A stretch of DNA of 64,000 bases from Leptolyngbya sp. SIO1E4 (GTDB lineage: Bacteria; Cyanobacteriota; Cyanobacteriia; Phormidesmidales; Phormidesmidaceae). A program made the translations under genes and the position numbers. Of the stretch, positions 50,484 through 62,900 are shown one piece after another; the first letter of the stretch is position 1; every line of letters starts with the position of its first letter. Where the stretch lies: the NCBI GenBank assembly GCA_010672825.2, contig JAAHFU020000004.1, positions 248,001 to 312,000 on the forward strand. The letters run 5' to 3'. The notes beneath the pieces are model-generated. The model ran no database searches and was not told where the DNA came from. It saw only the letters and a list, made by a program, of their open reading frames with translations.

Positions 50484-50604
50484 CCTTCTCTTTAATTACG
50501 TACAACTGTCATGAAGCCTGGTTAAATACTTAACAAGGTTGCTTCCGTTTATCTAAGTGTTTTTGCCATTATCTAAGTGCCCATCACGATAAAGGTAACT
50601 AAAT

Positions 50605-51183
50605 ATGAAACGAACTTTAATGATTGCTGCGGCTGGTGCTGTAGGAACTACGCTGTGGACTATGCCCGCTATGGCTATTGACTTTAACTTTAATTTCGAC
50701 AATGCGTTGAATGGCGGCGGAACGGTAACAGGTGTCATTCGAGGGTTAGAGGAAGGTACCGGAGCTGCAACGAGTGTGGAAGTTTTGAGCAACACCACAG
50801 GCTTAGGCATTGGTGAGTATGTCGGAAATCCTCTTACAAACTCGTGGACCGTGTTGGGTGGGGAGATTGTTGCATTTGATTTTCTCTCGGCTGGTGTTCT
50901 TAATACCCCTCCTGCCGTAACAGATGCCTTGCTTTTCTTTGATTCAACTGAATTGTCGGGGGCTTCATTTCGAGCAGGAGTTGCCCCAAGCCCTGGTCCA
51001 TTTGTTACTGGCAGTGGCTTTGTTTCCACTGAAGATATTGGCTTGACTTTTACCCGTTTCGATGAAGAACCTGAATCTGTCCCTGAACCGGCTTCCATGC
51101 TCGGCTTGTTAACCATCGGTGCCACAGTTGTAGGTGGTGCACTTAAGAAGAAGACTGCTCAAGTACCCTCGAATGAAGTCTAA
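50605..51183 (+). CDS. PEP-CTERM exported protein
   Basis: 192 residues. A signal peptide (MKRTLMIAAAGAVGTTLWTMPAMA) and a Gly/Thr/Asn-rich middle. VPEPASMLGLLTIGATVVGG then ALKKK is a canonical PEP-CTERM signal. Ten additional residues follow the basic tail, and the stop codon TAA (51181-51183) abuts family B copy 5, so the element may have created the present 3' end. Exosortase partner not in the window. Confidence 0.9.
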   Translation: MKRTLMIAAAGAVGTTLWTMPAMAIDFNFNFDNALNGGGTVTGVIRGLEEGTGAATSVEVLSNTTGLGIGEYVGNPLTNSWTVLGGEIVAFDFLSAGVLNTPPAVTDALLFFDSTELSGASFRAGVAPSPGPFVTGSGFVSTEDIGLTFTRFDEEPESVPEPASMLGLLTIGATVVGGALKKKTAQVPSNEV

Positions 51184-51291
51184 TCCCAGTTCTCGTTTAG
51201 ATCAGACCCCTCCTAGCCTCCCCTTGCCAAGGGGAGGTGCCGCAGGCGGTGGGGTGGCGATGTGTAGCGCTGATTTGGAGAATTGGTATAA
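51183..51291 (+). repeat. Dispersed element family B, copy 5
   Basis: ATCCCAGTTCTCGTTT to GAGAATTGGTATA. About 12 bp shorter than others (the CTAAAGCGACAG part is missing). Confidence 0.85.
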
Positions 51292-51334
51292 GCCATGATT
51301 GCCCCTCGCCGCAGCCACGCCATCCCTTTCTTGG

Positions 51335-51440
51335 TATTGCACCTGACGTGCTGGTTAGGACAATCGGATTTTCTGGAATCCTTATGCAGCAAGGGTTTGC
51401 TTTCTGCCTTCTGCTTTCTGCTTTCTGCCTTGTGCTGTAG
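51335..51440 (-). repeat. Dispersed element family C, copy 4 (inverted)
   Basis: TTGCACCTGACGTGCTGG to heptamers CTTTCTG and TGTGCTGTAG. Same orientation as copy 3. Confidence 0.8.
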
Positions 51441-51511
51441 ACCCAGCCACTGACATCGCCCGCTTTAGGGCGGAGTCAGATGGAATAGGTTGAACGAACG
51501 CTTGATGCTGC

Positions 51512-53917
51512 TCAGCCCTCGCACGCCTGTAGCGTTGCCTGAGCACTGGCGAGCCTGGGTGAGCCGAGCTGAGTGAAGATGGCCACGGCCCGACGAGCGT
51601 AGGGCAGGGCCTCGGCAGCTTGGCCCTGGCGCACTAGGGCTTTGGCAATGCGGTTACAATTCGAGGCGATCAATTCCTGGTGACCCACTCTTTCCACCAA
51701 GGGCAGCGCCTCGCGGGCCAGAGCCTCGGCTCCCGACCAGTCTTCCCGGTCCAGAGCCAGGGCAGCCAGATTGCCGGTGAAGATGGCCACGCCCTCAGTG
51801 TAACCCACCGCACGGGCCACCCGCAGCGCTTCGCGATAATGCCGCTCTGCTGCCGTGAAATTGCCAGAGAGCTGCTCGACGTCGGCGAGGTCATTCAGGG
51901 TAAGAGCCACATCCTTGCTCTCAACAGACAAACTGCGATGCAGGTCAAGCACCTCGCGATAGGCAATGAGCGCGGCGGGGTAATCCTGCTTTAATTGATG
52001 CCCGATGCCCCGCAAGCGGATGGCGATGGCGCGCTCACGGGCACCGGCCTGTGCCGCCTGCCAGTGCGCCGCCACTTGGTCGGCACAGGCTAGCACCGCG
52101 TCTGCCTGCTGGCGCAGAGAGTGAATCCATCCCGCTTGACGAGCTCGCCAGCCCGCATAGTATAGATCGTCCGCCGCGATCGCCCTGGCTTCTGCCTGTT
52201 GGCTGAGAGAAAGCCATTCATCCCAGCGACCTGTGAAGTCGAGGAAGTCATCGAGCGCATCGCACACGGTTTGCAGGCGGGGATTGGGGCCAGCGAGGAA
52301 AAGCGGGATCGCGGGGGCCACGGTGGGCCAAGCGTCAGCGAGCAGGGGAAAGCGCTCATAATTCTGATAACCGTTCTCGACAATGAGGGCGTAGGCATAC
52401 TCCTCCAGGCGGTTGCTGGTCTCCTTGATGACCTCTGGCTGTTTCCGCCGCAGGAAGTCAGCAACCATGGGCACGAGGGCAAAGTAGCAGTCTTCTAAGT
52501 CTGGTAGTACCAGAGCCCGGTTGGCGAGATCGCTCAGGGCACCTTGGGCAGCCGCTTCATTGAGGCTGGCCAGTTCGGCGATGAATTTTGCCGCCATTGG
52601 CGTGGTGAAATGGGTGAGGGCGGCGAGCACTTTGGTTTCATTGGTGGTGAAGGTGTCGAGCAGGTCGCCGAAGATAAATTCCAACGGGTTATTCGCCGCA
52701 GGGGCACTACGCAAGAACGCGAGGGCATAGTTGATAGTTTTGCAGCGGCCCAGGCCAAGCTGCCCCACAACCCAGCGCATCAGCAGTGGGTTGCCACCGG
52801 TTTCTTCATAGAGGGCGCGGCGTTCTGGTTCGGGGGTGTGGGCCAGTTGGTCATTGTGCTTGGCCAGCTCGGCAAGGAGGGCCAGGGCAGCAGAGGGGGT
52901 AAGCTTATCGAGGCGCACGATGCTGGCGCTCGCATCGGCCCGGCGGCGGCTGGTGACAAGGGCGCTACAGCCCCGAGGGAGACGATTGAGGAAGGCAAAA
53001 AGCTGGTCGCGGTCGCTTGCAGGCAGGGTTTCAAGATTGTCGAGCACCAGCAAGACCTCGGCCTCCCGCAAGGCCCGCAGGACTGCCTCTGAGCGCTCGG
53101 CTTCCGGCGATTTCGCCAAATCTGGCTGCGCTAACTCACGGGCAATGGCATTAAGCATTTCCAGATAGCTTGGCAGCACGAAGTCTCCCAGCGCCCGCTG
53201 CCCATCGGCGGTGAGTTCGCGCTCCTTTGATGAGAGGAATATGATGCGTCGGAAGCGCCCAGCAGGGATCAATTCGGCGGCCCGAATGGCGAGGGCCGTT
53301 TTGCCGATGCCACCGGGGCCATCAATCAGCGCCCCCCAAGCCCGCGCATCGGGCGCGAGGGCTGCGGCGATTTTCTGCAGCTCCGCCTCGCGCCCGAAGA
53401 AGGCGGGCAGGCGCGGCAGGTTGTTGGGGATGTTGGCCCTTGAGCGCCCGCTGCTACTGCCAGCGTCTTTTGTGTAGTAGCCTTTGGGCTGGCCTTCATT
53501 GAGGGCCAGCCGTTCGAGAATGAGCGTAGCGGCTTGTGCTGGCGTCTTGTGATCGAGTTCGACGAACCCAGCGGCGGGGCTCAGGCCATCGGCGGTGGCG
53601 TACTCGAACCGGCAGGGCATGACGCGCGGGCCATCCGCTCGGGTGAGTAATCCATAAATGTGAGTCCATTCCCACCCTGTCCAGCGCTTCACATCGTAAC
53701 GTGGGCAGAGCACCGGGACGATGAGGTCTGACTGTTCACCATAGAGCTGTGGTAGATATATGCCGAGGTTATATCGGGCAAACTCTGCCTCGTGATACTC
53801 GTCGTAGAGAATTTTATCCTCGCCAAACTGCTCGGCGAGGATGGCGGCCACTGCTTTGACAAACGCTCGCTTTTCTCCCGCAAAGGAGAAGGCGATGCGG
53901 AAACGCCGGGTACTCAT
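51512..53917 (-). CDS. TIR-NB-ARC-TPR protein (STAND NTPase)
   Basis: 801 residues. TIR-like domain at about 1-130 (FRIAFSFAGEKRAFVKAVAAIL, ILYDEYHEAEFAR, RWTGWEWTHI; Glu83 is a possible NADase Glu). NB-ARC at about 170-440 with P-loop GPGGIGKT (200-207) and kinase-2 LLVLDNLETL, plus an SALVTSRRR sensor. TPR repeats at about 600-790. Architecture matches plant NLR-like and bacterial TIR-STAND defence proteins. The gene is noticeably more GC-rich than the neighbouring peptide cluster. Starts 71 bp downstream of the giant LamG gene on the same strand. Confidence 0.88.
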   Translation of the reverse strand: MSTRRFRIAFSFAGEKRAFVKAVAAILAEQFGEDKILYDEYHEAEFARYNLGIYLPQLYGEQSDLIVPVLCPRYDVKRWTGWEWTHIYGLLTRADGPRVMPCRFEYATADGLSPAAGFVELDHKTPAQAATLILERLALNEGQPKGYYTKDAGSSSGRSRANIPNNLPRLPAFFGREAELQKIAAALAPDARAWGALIDGPGGIGKTALAIRAAELIPAGRFRRIIFLSSKERELTADGQRALGDFVLPSYLEMLNAIARELAQPDLAKSPEAERSEAVLRALREAEVLLVLDNLETLPASDRDQLFAFLNRLPRGCSALVTSRRRADASASIVRLDKLTPSAALALLAELAKHNDQLAHTPEPERRALYEETGGNPLLMRWVVGQLGLGRCKTINYALAFLRSAPAANNPLEFIFGDLLDTFTTNETKVLAALTHFTTPMAAKFIAELASLNEAAAQGALSDLANRALVLPDLEDCYFALVPMVADFLRRKQPEVIKETSNRLEEYAYALIVENGYQNYERFPLLADAWPTVAPAIPLFLAGPNPRLQTVCDALDDFLDFTGRWDEWLSLSQQAEARAIAADDLYYAGWRARQAGWIHSLRQQADAVLACADQVAAHWQAAQAGARERAIAIRLRGIGHQLKQDYPAALIAYREVLDLHRSLSVESKDVALTLNDLADVEQLSGNFTAAERHYREALRVARAVGYTEGVAIFTGNLAALALDREDWSGAEALAREALPLVERVGHQELIASNCNRIAKALVRQGQAAEALPYARRAVAIFTQLGSPRLASAQATLQACEG

Positions 53918-53987
53918 GGGGTCCTCTGCACTCCATCTGCTACGGTCTGGATCACTTCGCGCATTGTTTTTGGATTGCGTTCTTAGT

Positions 53988-56900
53988 CTAGCGAGCAGGT
54001 GCTAAATCATCGAAAAAAGCGGTTGAGCCTGTTTGTGTGATTTTCTGCACGCGATACGTGGTGGCATGACCCACACGCTTCGTATCTACCCATTGAAAAA
54101 CAGCGCGACGACGCACCACTTCAGTGCGCAGGTCACTGGCGTTGATCATCTCTACGCGATCGGGCATTACACTCCAGGCAAACCGGACGCATTCAACCGA
54201 CCCGTCAGGATTATGGCGCAGCAGACCATAAGCAGCCTCTGGGGTGGGTTGCACCGGGGCTGCAACAATTTGCACCAGTAAGACAACCCTGGCATCGGGG
54301 TCACGCGTTTCGTTGGTGTTCGTAGGGGGCTTTTCTCTATAGAGGTTGAGGGTGAGCTGTAACGTGTCGTCGGCTTGCAGATTGGCGGCCAGTCCTCGCA
54401 AAAGCGTCAAATCGGTCAGGGCAAATTGGGTCAGTTCTGCTTGGGGTAGGTTTTCTAATCGGGTTGCTAGTGCTGGAACCGTGAGGGCCGTTTCTACCCC
54501 GGCTCGAATGCGTTTGAGGGTTAGACTGATTTGCTGGAATTCGTCAGCTGCCGTGGCCTCCTCCCAGTCGTAGCGTAGCGACAACAGGCCATCTGGGTTG
54601 TATTCGCGGCGATCGGTTGCCAGTTTCAGGCCCACTAGCTTGGGCTGGTTGGGATCTGCCGGATTAGGAACCTGAACTTGGGTGGACTTATGGGCCGTTG
54701 GGGAGGCCAGTTGGCGGTTGTATTCCGGATCTTCAAAGTGGATGAACTGGGGCTGCAGCGGTAGGGGCAAGGTCGCCGAGTCTGTCATCCGCAGCGGAAA
54801 GGATAGGGTCTGGCTGAAGTTGTCTGTCGAGGTCGCTGGTTGAATGTTGGCTTGCACCATCAGCGTGGCCCCAGTCGGGAGCTGTTCCAGCTGCCTTTTT
54901 AGCTGCTCCCGTCGATTGCCATCAACCGGTTCATAGACCCCATCAGGGCCTGTTGCCGTGTAGGCAATGGGCATGTCGCGGACGATCGCCTCTACCGTAA
55001 TCTGCCAATCGCTGAGGTCAGTCACCTGACTCACGCTACCGAGGTTGCCCTCAATCCGAAACGTGAGCTGGCCGTCCCAATTGTCTGGAATGGCCCCCCC
55101 GGCAGGGCTGAGTAGCTGCATCGTGAGCCGTCTCGCGGGCGTTGGCGGCTGACTCGTGGGGTCTGCGCCAAAAAAGGCTTCATCTGCCGGAGCATCCGTG
55201 GCCAGGGCATTGCGAGTGGGTTCAAAGTAGCTGACCCAGGGCTGTAGGGCCTGCTCAGAGGATTGATTTGCCGGTAAGGGGACGGGTCGAGGCATGCGAT
55301 GCTGGACGGGAACGCTGCCGGACACAAACACCGATCCACGGCTGGAACCATCGGTAGCCAAGCTGCCCTGACGCAATAGCTGATTGCGCAGATTGAAGAA
55401 AACCCCGGGGCGATCGCCCACCATCAGATAGCGCAGGGTGCCGGGGAGAATGGCTTGCCAGCGATCCACTGGGTCTGCCTGCTGAAACAGCGCTGCGCCG
55501 TTGATTTCCGGTAGGGGGGGATGCAAGGCAACCGGTAACAGGCTGGCGATCGCGGGTGCCCGAAACTGCGCCGGGAGCCCTGCGGCGGGGCGGGCTGAGG
55601 CCGTTGCCGGGCGATATTGCACCGTGTACTGAGCGGCCTGCCACCAGAGCGTGCGGGTTTGGCTGCTGTTCGTGAGAGGCCCCACAACCCCGTGCTTTTG
55701 CCCCGTATTCTGAACGCTGACCCGCAGAGCGCTCAGGCCCGAAGGCCAGCTTTCCCCCTGGGGACGCTGGGTGAGATAGAGGGGCTGGGTGCCGATGGTT
55801 TGGGGGGCCGCCAGTTCAAACAGGTTCAGCGCTGCTTCCTGGGCAGATGTTTCCTTCAGGGGCGGTAACTGGCTGCCGCCGAAGTGCCCTTCTTGGAAGC
55901 GCAGCTGCTCAACCCGCGATCGCAGCCGGAAGACGCGCTTGAGCGGGAGTTCAGCCGCCTGCAAATCAGCCACAATGCCATAGGTGTAGGTTGTAATCAC
56001 CGGGGCAGCGGTCTCTGCTGCCGCCTCAGAAGCGGACAGGCGGCGAATTTCTCGGAAGCGCAGTACCGCCAGCGGCGACTCCGGGCATAGGCGTAGGTGG
56101 GTTTCCTTGGCCCAGGTCGTCATCAGATTTTCTGACGCCGCATCCGACTCGGTTAGCCCTTCCCACAGGTGGCTGGCAATGGGGCGCAGCGATCGCGTGG
56201 CCGGATCTAGACACAACAGCTCTGCAGACACCACCTGTCGTTGATAGGTGAGCCCTGCCGGTTGGAAACCCAGACCCAGGTAAGGGCTGAGGGCAAAACT
56301 TTGAGGCTGGGGATTGGCGGCGGCGGTTTGAGGCGCGATGGGCAGTAGGGTGGCCGCAGCGTACCGATTTAGCGTGGGTGCGGTGTCTTGAGTGAGCCGA
56401 CTGGTGGCCAGCTGCACCCCCGTATGGCCCCAGGGGTAAGGGTTGGCCCTCAGCAGACCCGTATACCCTTGGGCAAAGTTTTGAGAAACCTGACCGGCAC
56501 TGAGCGCCTGGTTATAAATGGCAACGCGATAGTATTTCCCAAACCAGGGCTTTCTACTTTCCGTGGGGCGTTGGTTATCGCTGCGGCGCACCTCATTGCC
56601 TAAGACCAGAGATAGCTCCGTTTCCCAGGTTGAAAAATCCCCTGTAACTGGCCGGGTGCCCAGCAGTTCGCCATTCAGGTAGAGTCGGGTTTCCCCCTGG
56701 GGGGTGCGGGTATACACCACATGGGAGAGACGGCTGGTCAGGCTACCGTTGGCGGTTCTGATGAACGGTTCCCCCGGCACCTCATCATCGAGATATTGGT
56801 TGCCCCGGCGGTTGGTTTGGCTGGTGCGCACTTTGGCCACATAGAAATTCGGCGGTTCTGTGCCCCGCAGCCGTCCGGTTCCTTGTTCTAACCTAAAGTT

Positions 56901-59900
56901 GGCCCGCGACAGGCGACCAAAGCTGACAATCGGGAAAGGGCCACCCCGCAGAGGATATTCCTCATCGTAGGTGGGTTCAATCCAGGCTTCGATCGTCAGA
57001 GCATTGGTGGCTTGGCACGCACGCAAAATTTTTGTCGGGGGCTGACGGGAGATTAAAATAGCCGGTCGAACAAGTCTCAACCCGTCGGCTTCCCATCGCC
57101 AGTGTGGGTCGGTCGCTTCCCCGTGATCAGGGCGGTCATCCCGATCTCCCCCATTTGGGTCGCCGTCATCTCGGTCATCGTCGTCCCGGTCGTCATCGTC
57201 ATCCTCTTCCTGAAAATCGCCGGACAGGTTCAAAATCTCTAAATCGATGGGGTCACCCACGCCCGAAACATCTGCGACGATATTGCCTGCCCCACCCTGG
57301 AACTGATAGAGCACCAGCAGACCTTCAGGGGCGGGGAGGGCTTGCGTCTTAAGTAGGCTCTGGGGTTGCCAGATGAGCTGATTAACGAGACCCGGCTCAC
57401 CCGGATCCGTCACAGGGGAGGGCGGCACCGTTTGCCGGAAGCTGTCAAAATTCTGGTTCAGTGCTTGAGCCCGACTGAGTCGGGCCGGGGAGTCCTGCAG
57501 GGTCGCCATCACGCTTTGGAACTGGGTAGGGTCACTTTCCGGGGCTGGATTTTGCAGGCGGAACCAGCTTTCTTCCAAAGACAAAGGATCCAGCCTGGCC
57601 CAAGTGCGTCCGGTGGCCGTCTCAAACCCCGAAATGGGTAGCTGGATGAAGGGTTCATCGCTAGGACTGGCTGGCTGCCAGGTCGCCAACATCAGGGCCA
57701 GCGGAGAGGGTGATGGGCTCTGGGCCAGGTGCAGCACCGGATCAACCTGCAGCGGTGATGGGCTGTCAGAAGATAAGAGGCCCACAGAGGAAACGCCAGA
57801 AGATGGGACGTTAGAAGCCTCGCTTGTTAGCGGCAAAGTCTCGATCGCTTGCAGCCGTCCCAGAAAGGGGAGCGTTAGCAACAGCCAGCGCGGATCCGTT
57901 GGGTCGGAGGGGCGATAGTTCGTGGGGCTGCTAATAATGCCCAGCTGACTGCCGTTTGGTAAAAACTGCAGCGTCGCGGGACTGAGGGTTGTCAGGGGGT
58001 CTTGGTTCAGCCATTGATGGGTACTGGCTTCGACGAACATCATCGGCTGCTGTCGCAACGCTTCAACCTCAGCTAATAGCGCTTGATTCAGGGCCGGATC
58101 AAAATAGCCTGCCCCCCCTGGGGCAATCCCTGCGGCGGGGTCGAGGCTGGCGATCGCGGCCCAGCTTTCTAAGCTGGTTTTGAACTGACCTGGGGTGACC
58201 CAACGGACTTCTTGGGTGACGCTCCAACGGCGATCGCGCTGGAGTTCGATCTGTAAGGCGTCGCCCTCTCCACTAAAGTCCACGGCAACCAGCTGATGCT
58301 CCACCACCGCCAGAAACTGCCAGAGCGCATTGGGCTGCAGTTGAAACAGCAGATTTCCCTGACCGACGGTGAGTAGGTCTGTGGGTAACGAATGCTGGTT
58401 GAGCAAAATTCGCAGGCTGTGGCGCAGGTGCGGCAGCGATCGCGCCCCCTCTGCTACGGGTAGTCGCGGCAGCTGCAGCTGCGTTGTTGCGTCCGTTGTC
58501 TGCACCGAGAGGGCTTGGGGCCAAGAAATCAAGTTCTTAATCTCTAGCACCCCGTTGAGCAGCAGGGTTTCTGGCCAGGTATCGTCACTGTCTTGCCAGG
58601 TGGTGGTGTAGGCACAGACTAAATCCCCAGATGAAGCCCCAAATACCTGCGCTAGCTGCCCAGTCTGTCCTTCTGCAGAGGGTGCGCCATCGGTCTGCGC
58701 CGCATCGGTTTGCAAAAACTGCCCCCACTGACAAAACAGCAAGGTTTCTAAAAAGGCACTGGTCAAGATCAGCGTGGGTACCCCATTGGCCACCGGCTGC
58801 AGCTCAAAGGTGAGGGCGGCAAATCCGGGGGTTTCGGTCTCGGATTGGTCGGGGCGCGATCGCAGCTTGATGCCGGGCAGCAGCTGCAGGTCTGAGGTGG
58901 GGGCGTGCTGCCACCGGAACTGCAGTGCCGTATTACTAGTGACGAGGGCGCTAGCGGCATCTATGGTGGCGGTGTTGAGGGTTAATGCCTCAAATAGTGT
59001 CGCGTTGACCCAACGGGGGGCATTGTCTCCCGTTGGCGAAAGGAGCGGAAACTGCACCTGCGCCGCAAACGGTGTGCGTTCTCCCAGCGCCATCCGATCA
59101 GCACTGTGGGGGAGATTGCCTAGCTGCACCTGCAAACCTAAATGCGCCTGATGTTGAAGCTCGACGGGATCCAGGGTCAACGACAGGCAATCTGGTCGTA
59201 GATAGGCAGAATCGGTGGTGGGAATGGCATATACCTTCGTCTGGGGTAGTCCCGTCGAAGTGAACACCCAGGCAGGATTGGCGTCGGGGGCTGCAGTGGG
59301 GTGGAGGGTGGTGAGTGGTACCGTCCAAATGTGATCGAACAGGACAAACTTCAGCTGAGGACTTTGGAGTGCTAGACCGTCCCTTGTTGTCGTTAGCTGC
59401 ACCCCTTGCCACGTTAGTAGGGGGGCATCGCTGGCTTCCCCATCTTTCAGGGCCAGGGGCCATTCCCCCTGTTCCGAAACCAGGGCGATCGCCGTCAGCG
59501 TTAACCCAGCCGTCGCAGTCGATTCATCAGCCCCAGCGGTAAAGGTAAGCTGCACCGCATTGCTCAATTCTGTCAGTTCTCGCCCGCCTGCGATCGGCAG
59601 CTGCAAGCGCCCAATAATCTCGACCTGCTGCAGGTCACCGCCCTGCAGGACAACGGTTTCCAGGGTGAGGGGATAAAAGTGCAGATTGAAGAGAGAGAGA
59701 GAGTCCTGGGTCTGGGTCGCCTCGCCTAAGCGCCACTCGTAACCCGCCAGAAAATCGTGCTCGCGGGAGCGGGCTTCTGGATCATTCACATCCTGGGCCA
59801 AGGGAGAGCGGCGATCGCGCCGCCGAAAGTGTCCGGTTCCAGGCGCTGCTGCACTGGCTAACTGCAGCGGTAAATCCCGGAACCACAGCGCCCAAGACGA

Positions 59901-62900
59901 CTGCCCATCTACCAATAGGGGCAGACTTTCCCGAGCCGTCGTGAGGGCATAGGGAACCTCCCCATCCGCGACGGCTTGGAAGCTAACGGGCGTTTGCAGC
60001 CAGCGCTCCGTCCCTTGCGGCCACCCCCGCACCAGCCCCCGCTGATCGCGTAAGCCCTTTGCCTCCAGCTGAGCCGCCATGCTCCCTGCCGTCACCGTGT
60101 AAGCAGGGGTTTCGACAGAGGTCTCAGCCGTCGGCAAGCGACTGAGTCTGCCTGCTGCTTCCACAAACTGGCCCGAAATGCCTGCTAATGCCGCCTCTCC
60201 AGTCAGGCTGACTGCAGACCCATTTTGCAGCGCTAATGTGCCTGGGTAGTCTGTCAGTTGAAAATCAGGCTGCACGGGCCAATCAAAGGGTTCAATTAAG
60301 TGCTGAATGCCTTGGCCCAGCTGGAGCCGATAGCGAGTTTCTCCGTCCGTGAGTTCCCAGTCTGAACCCGCTGTCTGCAGGGTCGCGCCAGCCGACAGCG
60401 AGAGGCCCTGGGTGGCAAACACCCGCTGCAGCGGCTCCGAGACAGGGCCAGCTGCGAGTAGGGTGTTCAACGCCACCACATCCACGCTGAACAAAAACGT
60501 CTCGGGTGCGCCAGCTCGGTAAACCCGCAGGTGCCCCCAGGCAGTGACGCCATCGGCACTGGCGAGACTGGCCAATTCGCTCAGAGTTTGCCAGTGCTCG
60601 CTAAAGGTCTCGCGGGTCAGGGGTTGAGGCGGCTCAGGTGGGGGTGAATCGGGTACCGGTGAAACCGCGTTGGGGTCAACCTCGGGGCTGGGGAGTTGGG
60701 CAAAGGCGTTGATTTCGTCGGTGTAGGGCAGATCAAAGCGGTAGTTGGGCGTCAGGCCCAGGGGATCTGGGGCCAGCCCTAAGGACTGCAAATCAGCCAG
60801 CGGATCAAGGATGACCCCCGGCAACGATAGGGCCGCCAGCGGTAAATCAAAGTGATCTTGCCATTCCGCTGCAGGCGCCGTCGCTACCCCATCGCTGAGG
60901 CGCAGCCAGGTGGCGGCATTCGGAGCCGCAAACGTCCACTGATTAGGGATAGAGACATCCCCTGCGGTGGCCACCGCCAACTCAAAGGGAACAAGCTGGC
61001 GACTGGCACTGGGATAGTTGGGGGGCGTCTGAGATTGGGTCAGGGGCAAAGCCTGCACCATGGGCAGGCGATCGTGGCGCTGCCAGATAAACGGCCGTTG
61101 CGCACTAAAGGTGTCTGACGGTAACACCCCCTGCTGGATCATACGGTTAAAGACCGTAGCGGCGATCGCTTGGGCTTGACTCGCCGCACTCACGGCCGCT
61201 TCGGCTGTCCAGTTCACGACGCGATCATCGACTGCGTAGGTCATTTGCCAGGTGCCCAATTCTGCCGAGGGTTGCAGGGTGCCCGGATCGCGCACGGCAA
61301 CGGTGAGTTCCTGGACGGTCATCAAGACCGGGGCTGGGAACAAATCTTGATCAGGACGGGCGGTTTTTAGCGGAAAGGACTGCAGCCCCGTGACCCAGTT
61401 GTCCAGATCCGGGAGGGCATCTTCCAGGCGAGGGGTGCCGGTACTGAGCCAGAAAAAGCCATTGAGTGTAATGATCGGATTGGCAACCGTGAGGTCGATT
61501 TGGCTGAGGCGATAACCGCCGTTCTCTTCACGCAGATTCCAGGTACCGCTGAGGCGATCGCCATCCACCCAGGTTAAATTCCAGGGCTGTTCTGCCGAGT
61601 AGTTGCCAAGCACCGCTTCGTTACCCAACGCGATCGCCCCCTGGAGCAGGGCACTGGGCGCCGACTGGAGGGGATTTTCGAGGGTGCTGTCGAGATAGAT
61701 CTGCTCCGTCAGGTTGGGCACTGGCAGCTGTGCCCAGCCATTCTCCAGGGGCATCAATCCCCAAACCACTGGCGGATCAATCACCTGCTGCGGCGCTGGG
61801 TCGCTAGCCTGCGTCCATTCCGGCTCTGGCAGTCCTTGAGTGTTGCGCACAAAGCGAGGCACGGCGACAGGGCTAAAGGCCGTTTTGAGGTCGGTGGTGG
61901 TGAAGTTTTCCTGAGTGTCCTCTACGGTGGCTCCGGTTTGATAGCGATAGCCGAGCTGTCCTGCAGGGGTCTGGGCAGCTGCGTCTGGTTTAGTCGTTTC
62001 TAAGGTGAGTTGCAGGCCCGAAGGCACCGAGGCGATCGCGACCTGGGTAGGGGCAATTCGCGCGATGGACGTGGGGGGATTTTGACCGTCATAGGGGGGG
62101 CGATCGCTGACGATCAGACTAAATTCATCCGGGGCAAATTGTAGTTGGGCCGTGTCTCCCCAGATGGCTGTCAGCCAGAAAAGATCCGGCACATCGTTGG
62201 GTGCCGTCATTTCCAGCGTCATCCACTGGGGCGGGCGCTGGCTTGGGGACACCGGCTGCGGTGATTGATTCAAAGGATGGGCCGGATTCAGATAACGGCT
62301 GAGCTGATTCCAAGCCGTTATCCACCCCGCCGCTTCTGTCTCAACCAATCGGTCCTTTTCCGCTCGGAGTCTGAAGCCACCGGCAATCACCGCACCCGCC
62401 TCGGTACGGTCCAGGTCTTGCGTCAGCAGAAAAGGCGCGTGTACTGGGGTGGCCTCTGGCGGCTGCCAGGGGAATCGGGTTTGACCATAGAGCGAGAGGC
62501 CACTGCTGTGGACGGTGATTTCTCCCAGGAGCCGGGTTACCTGCGGCTGATTGGGATCCGGGGCTGGATGCCGACCCTGAAGCGCGGCTGCGGCTCGATC
62601 AATCGGCAATGCCTGATAAAGCTGCGCGATCGCCCCGGCCTGTTCAGCCAATGCCTGCAGGCTGATTTCCCCGGCTAAACAGGTGAGCGAGGTCGGGAAA
62701 AACGCATCCGTATCCGCACGCTCTGGCCAGGCGGTGGCATCGGCCTGGACTACCAGCAATGCTAACGTCCCGCTTCCCAGGTCTGCCTGCAACGCATCCG
62801 GGGTTAAATTCGTGGGGGCCGCTTCCGCCTGCGATCGCTGCCACACGTAGCGGGTACCTGAATCAGGCGTGCCGTTGGGATGCACCACCACCCGCCGCGC

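Larger units (their letters stand above)
50101..50604. other. Repeat-filled intergenic region
   Basis: Consists of family A copy 6, a DUF433-like gene remnant and family C copy 3. Confidence 0.6.
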
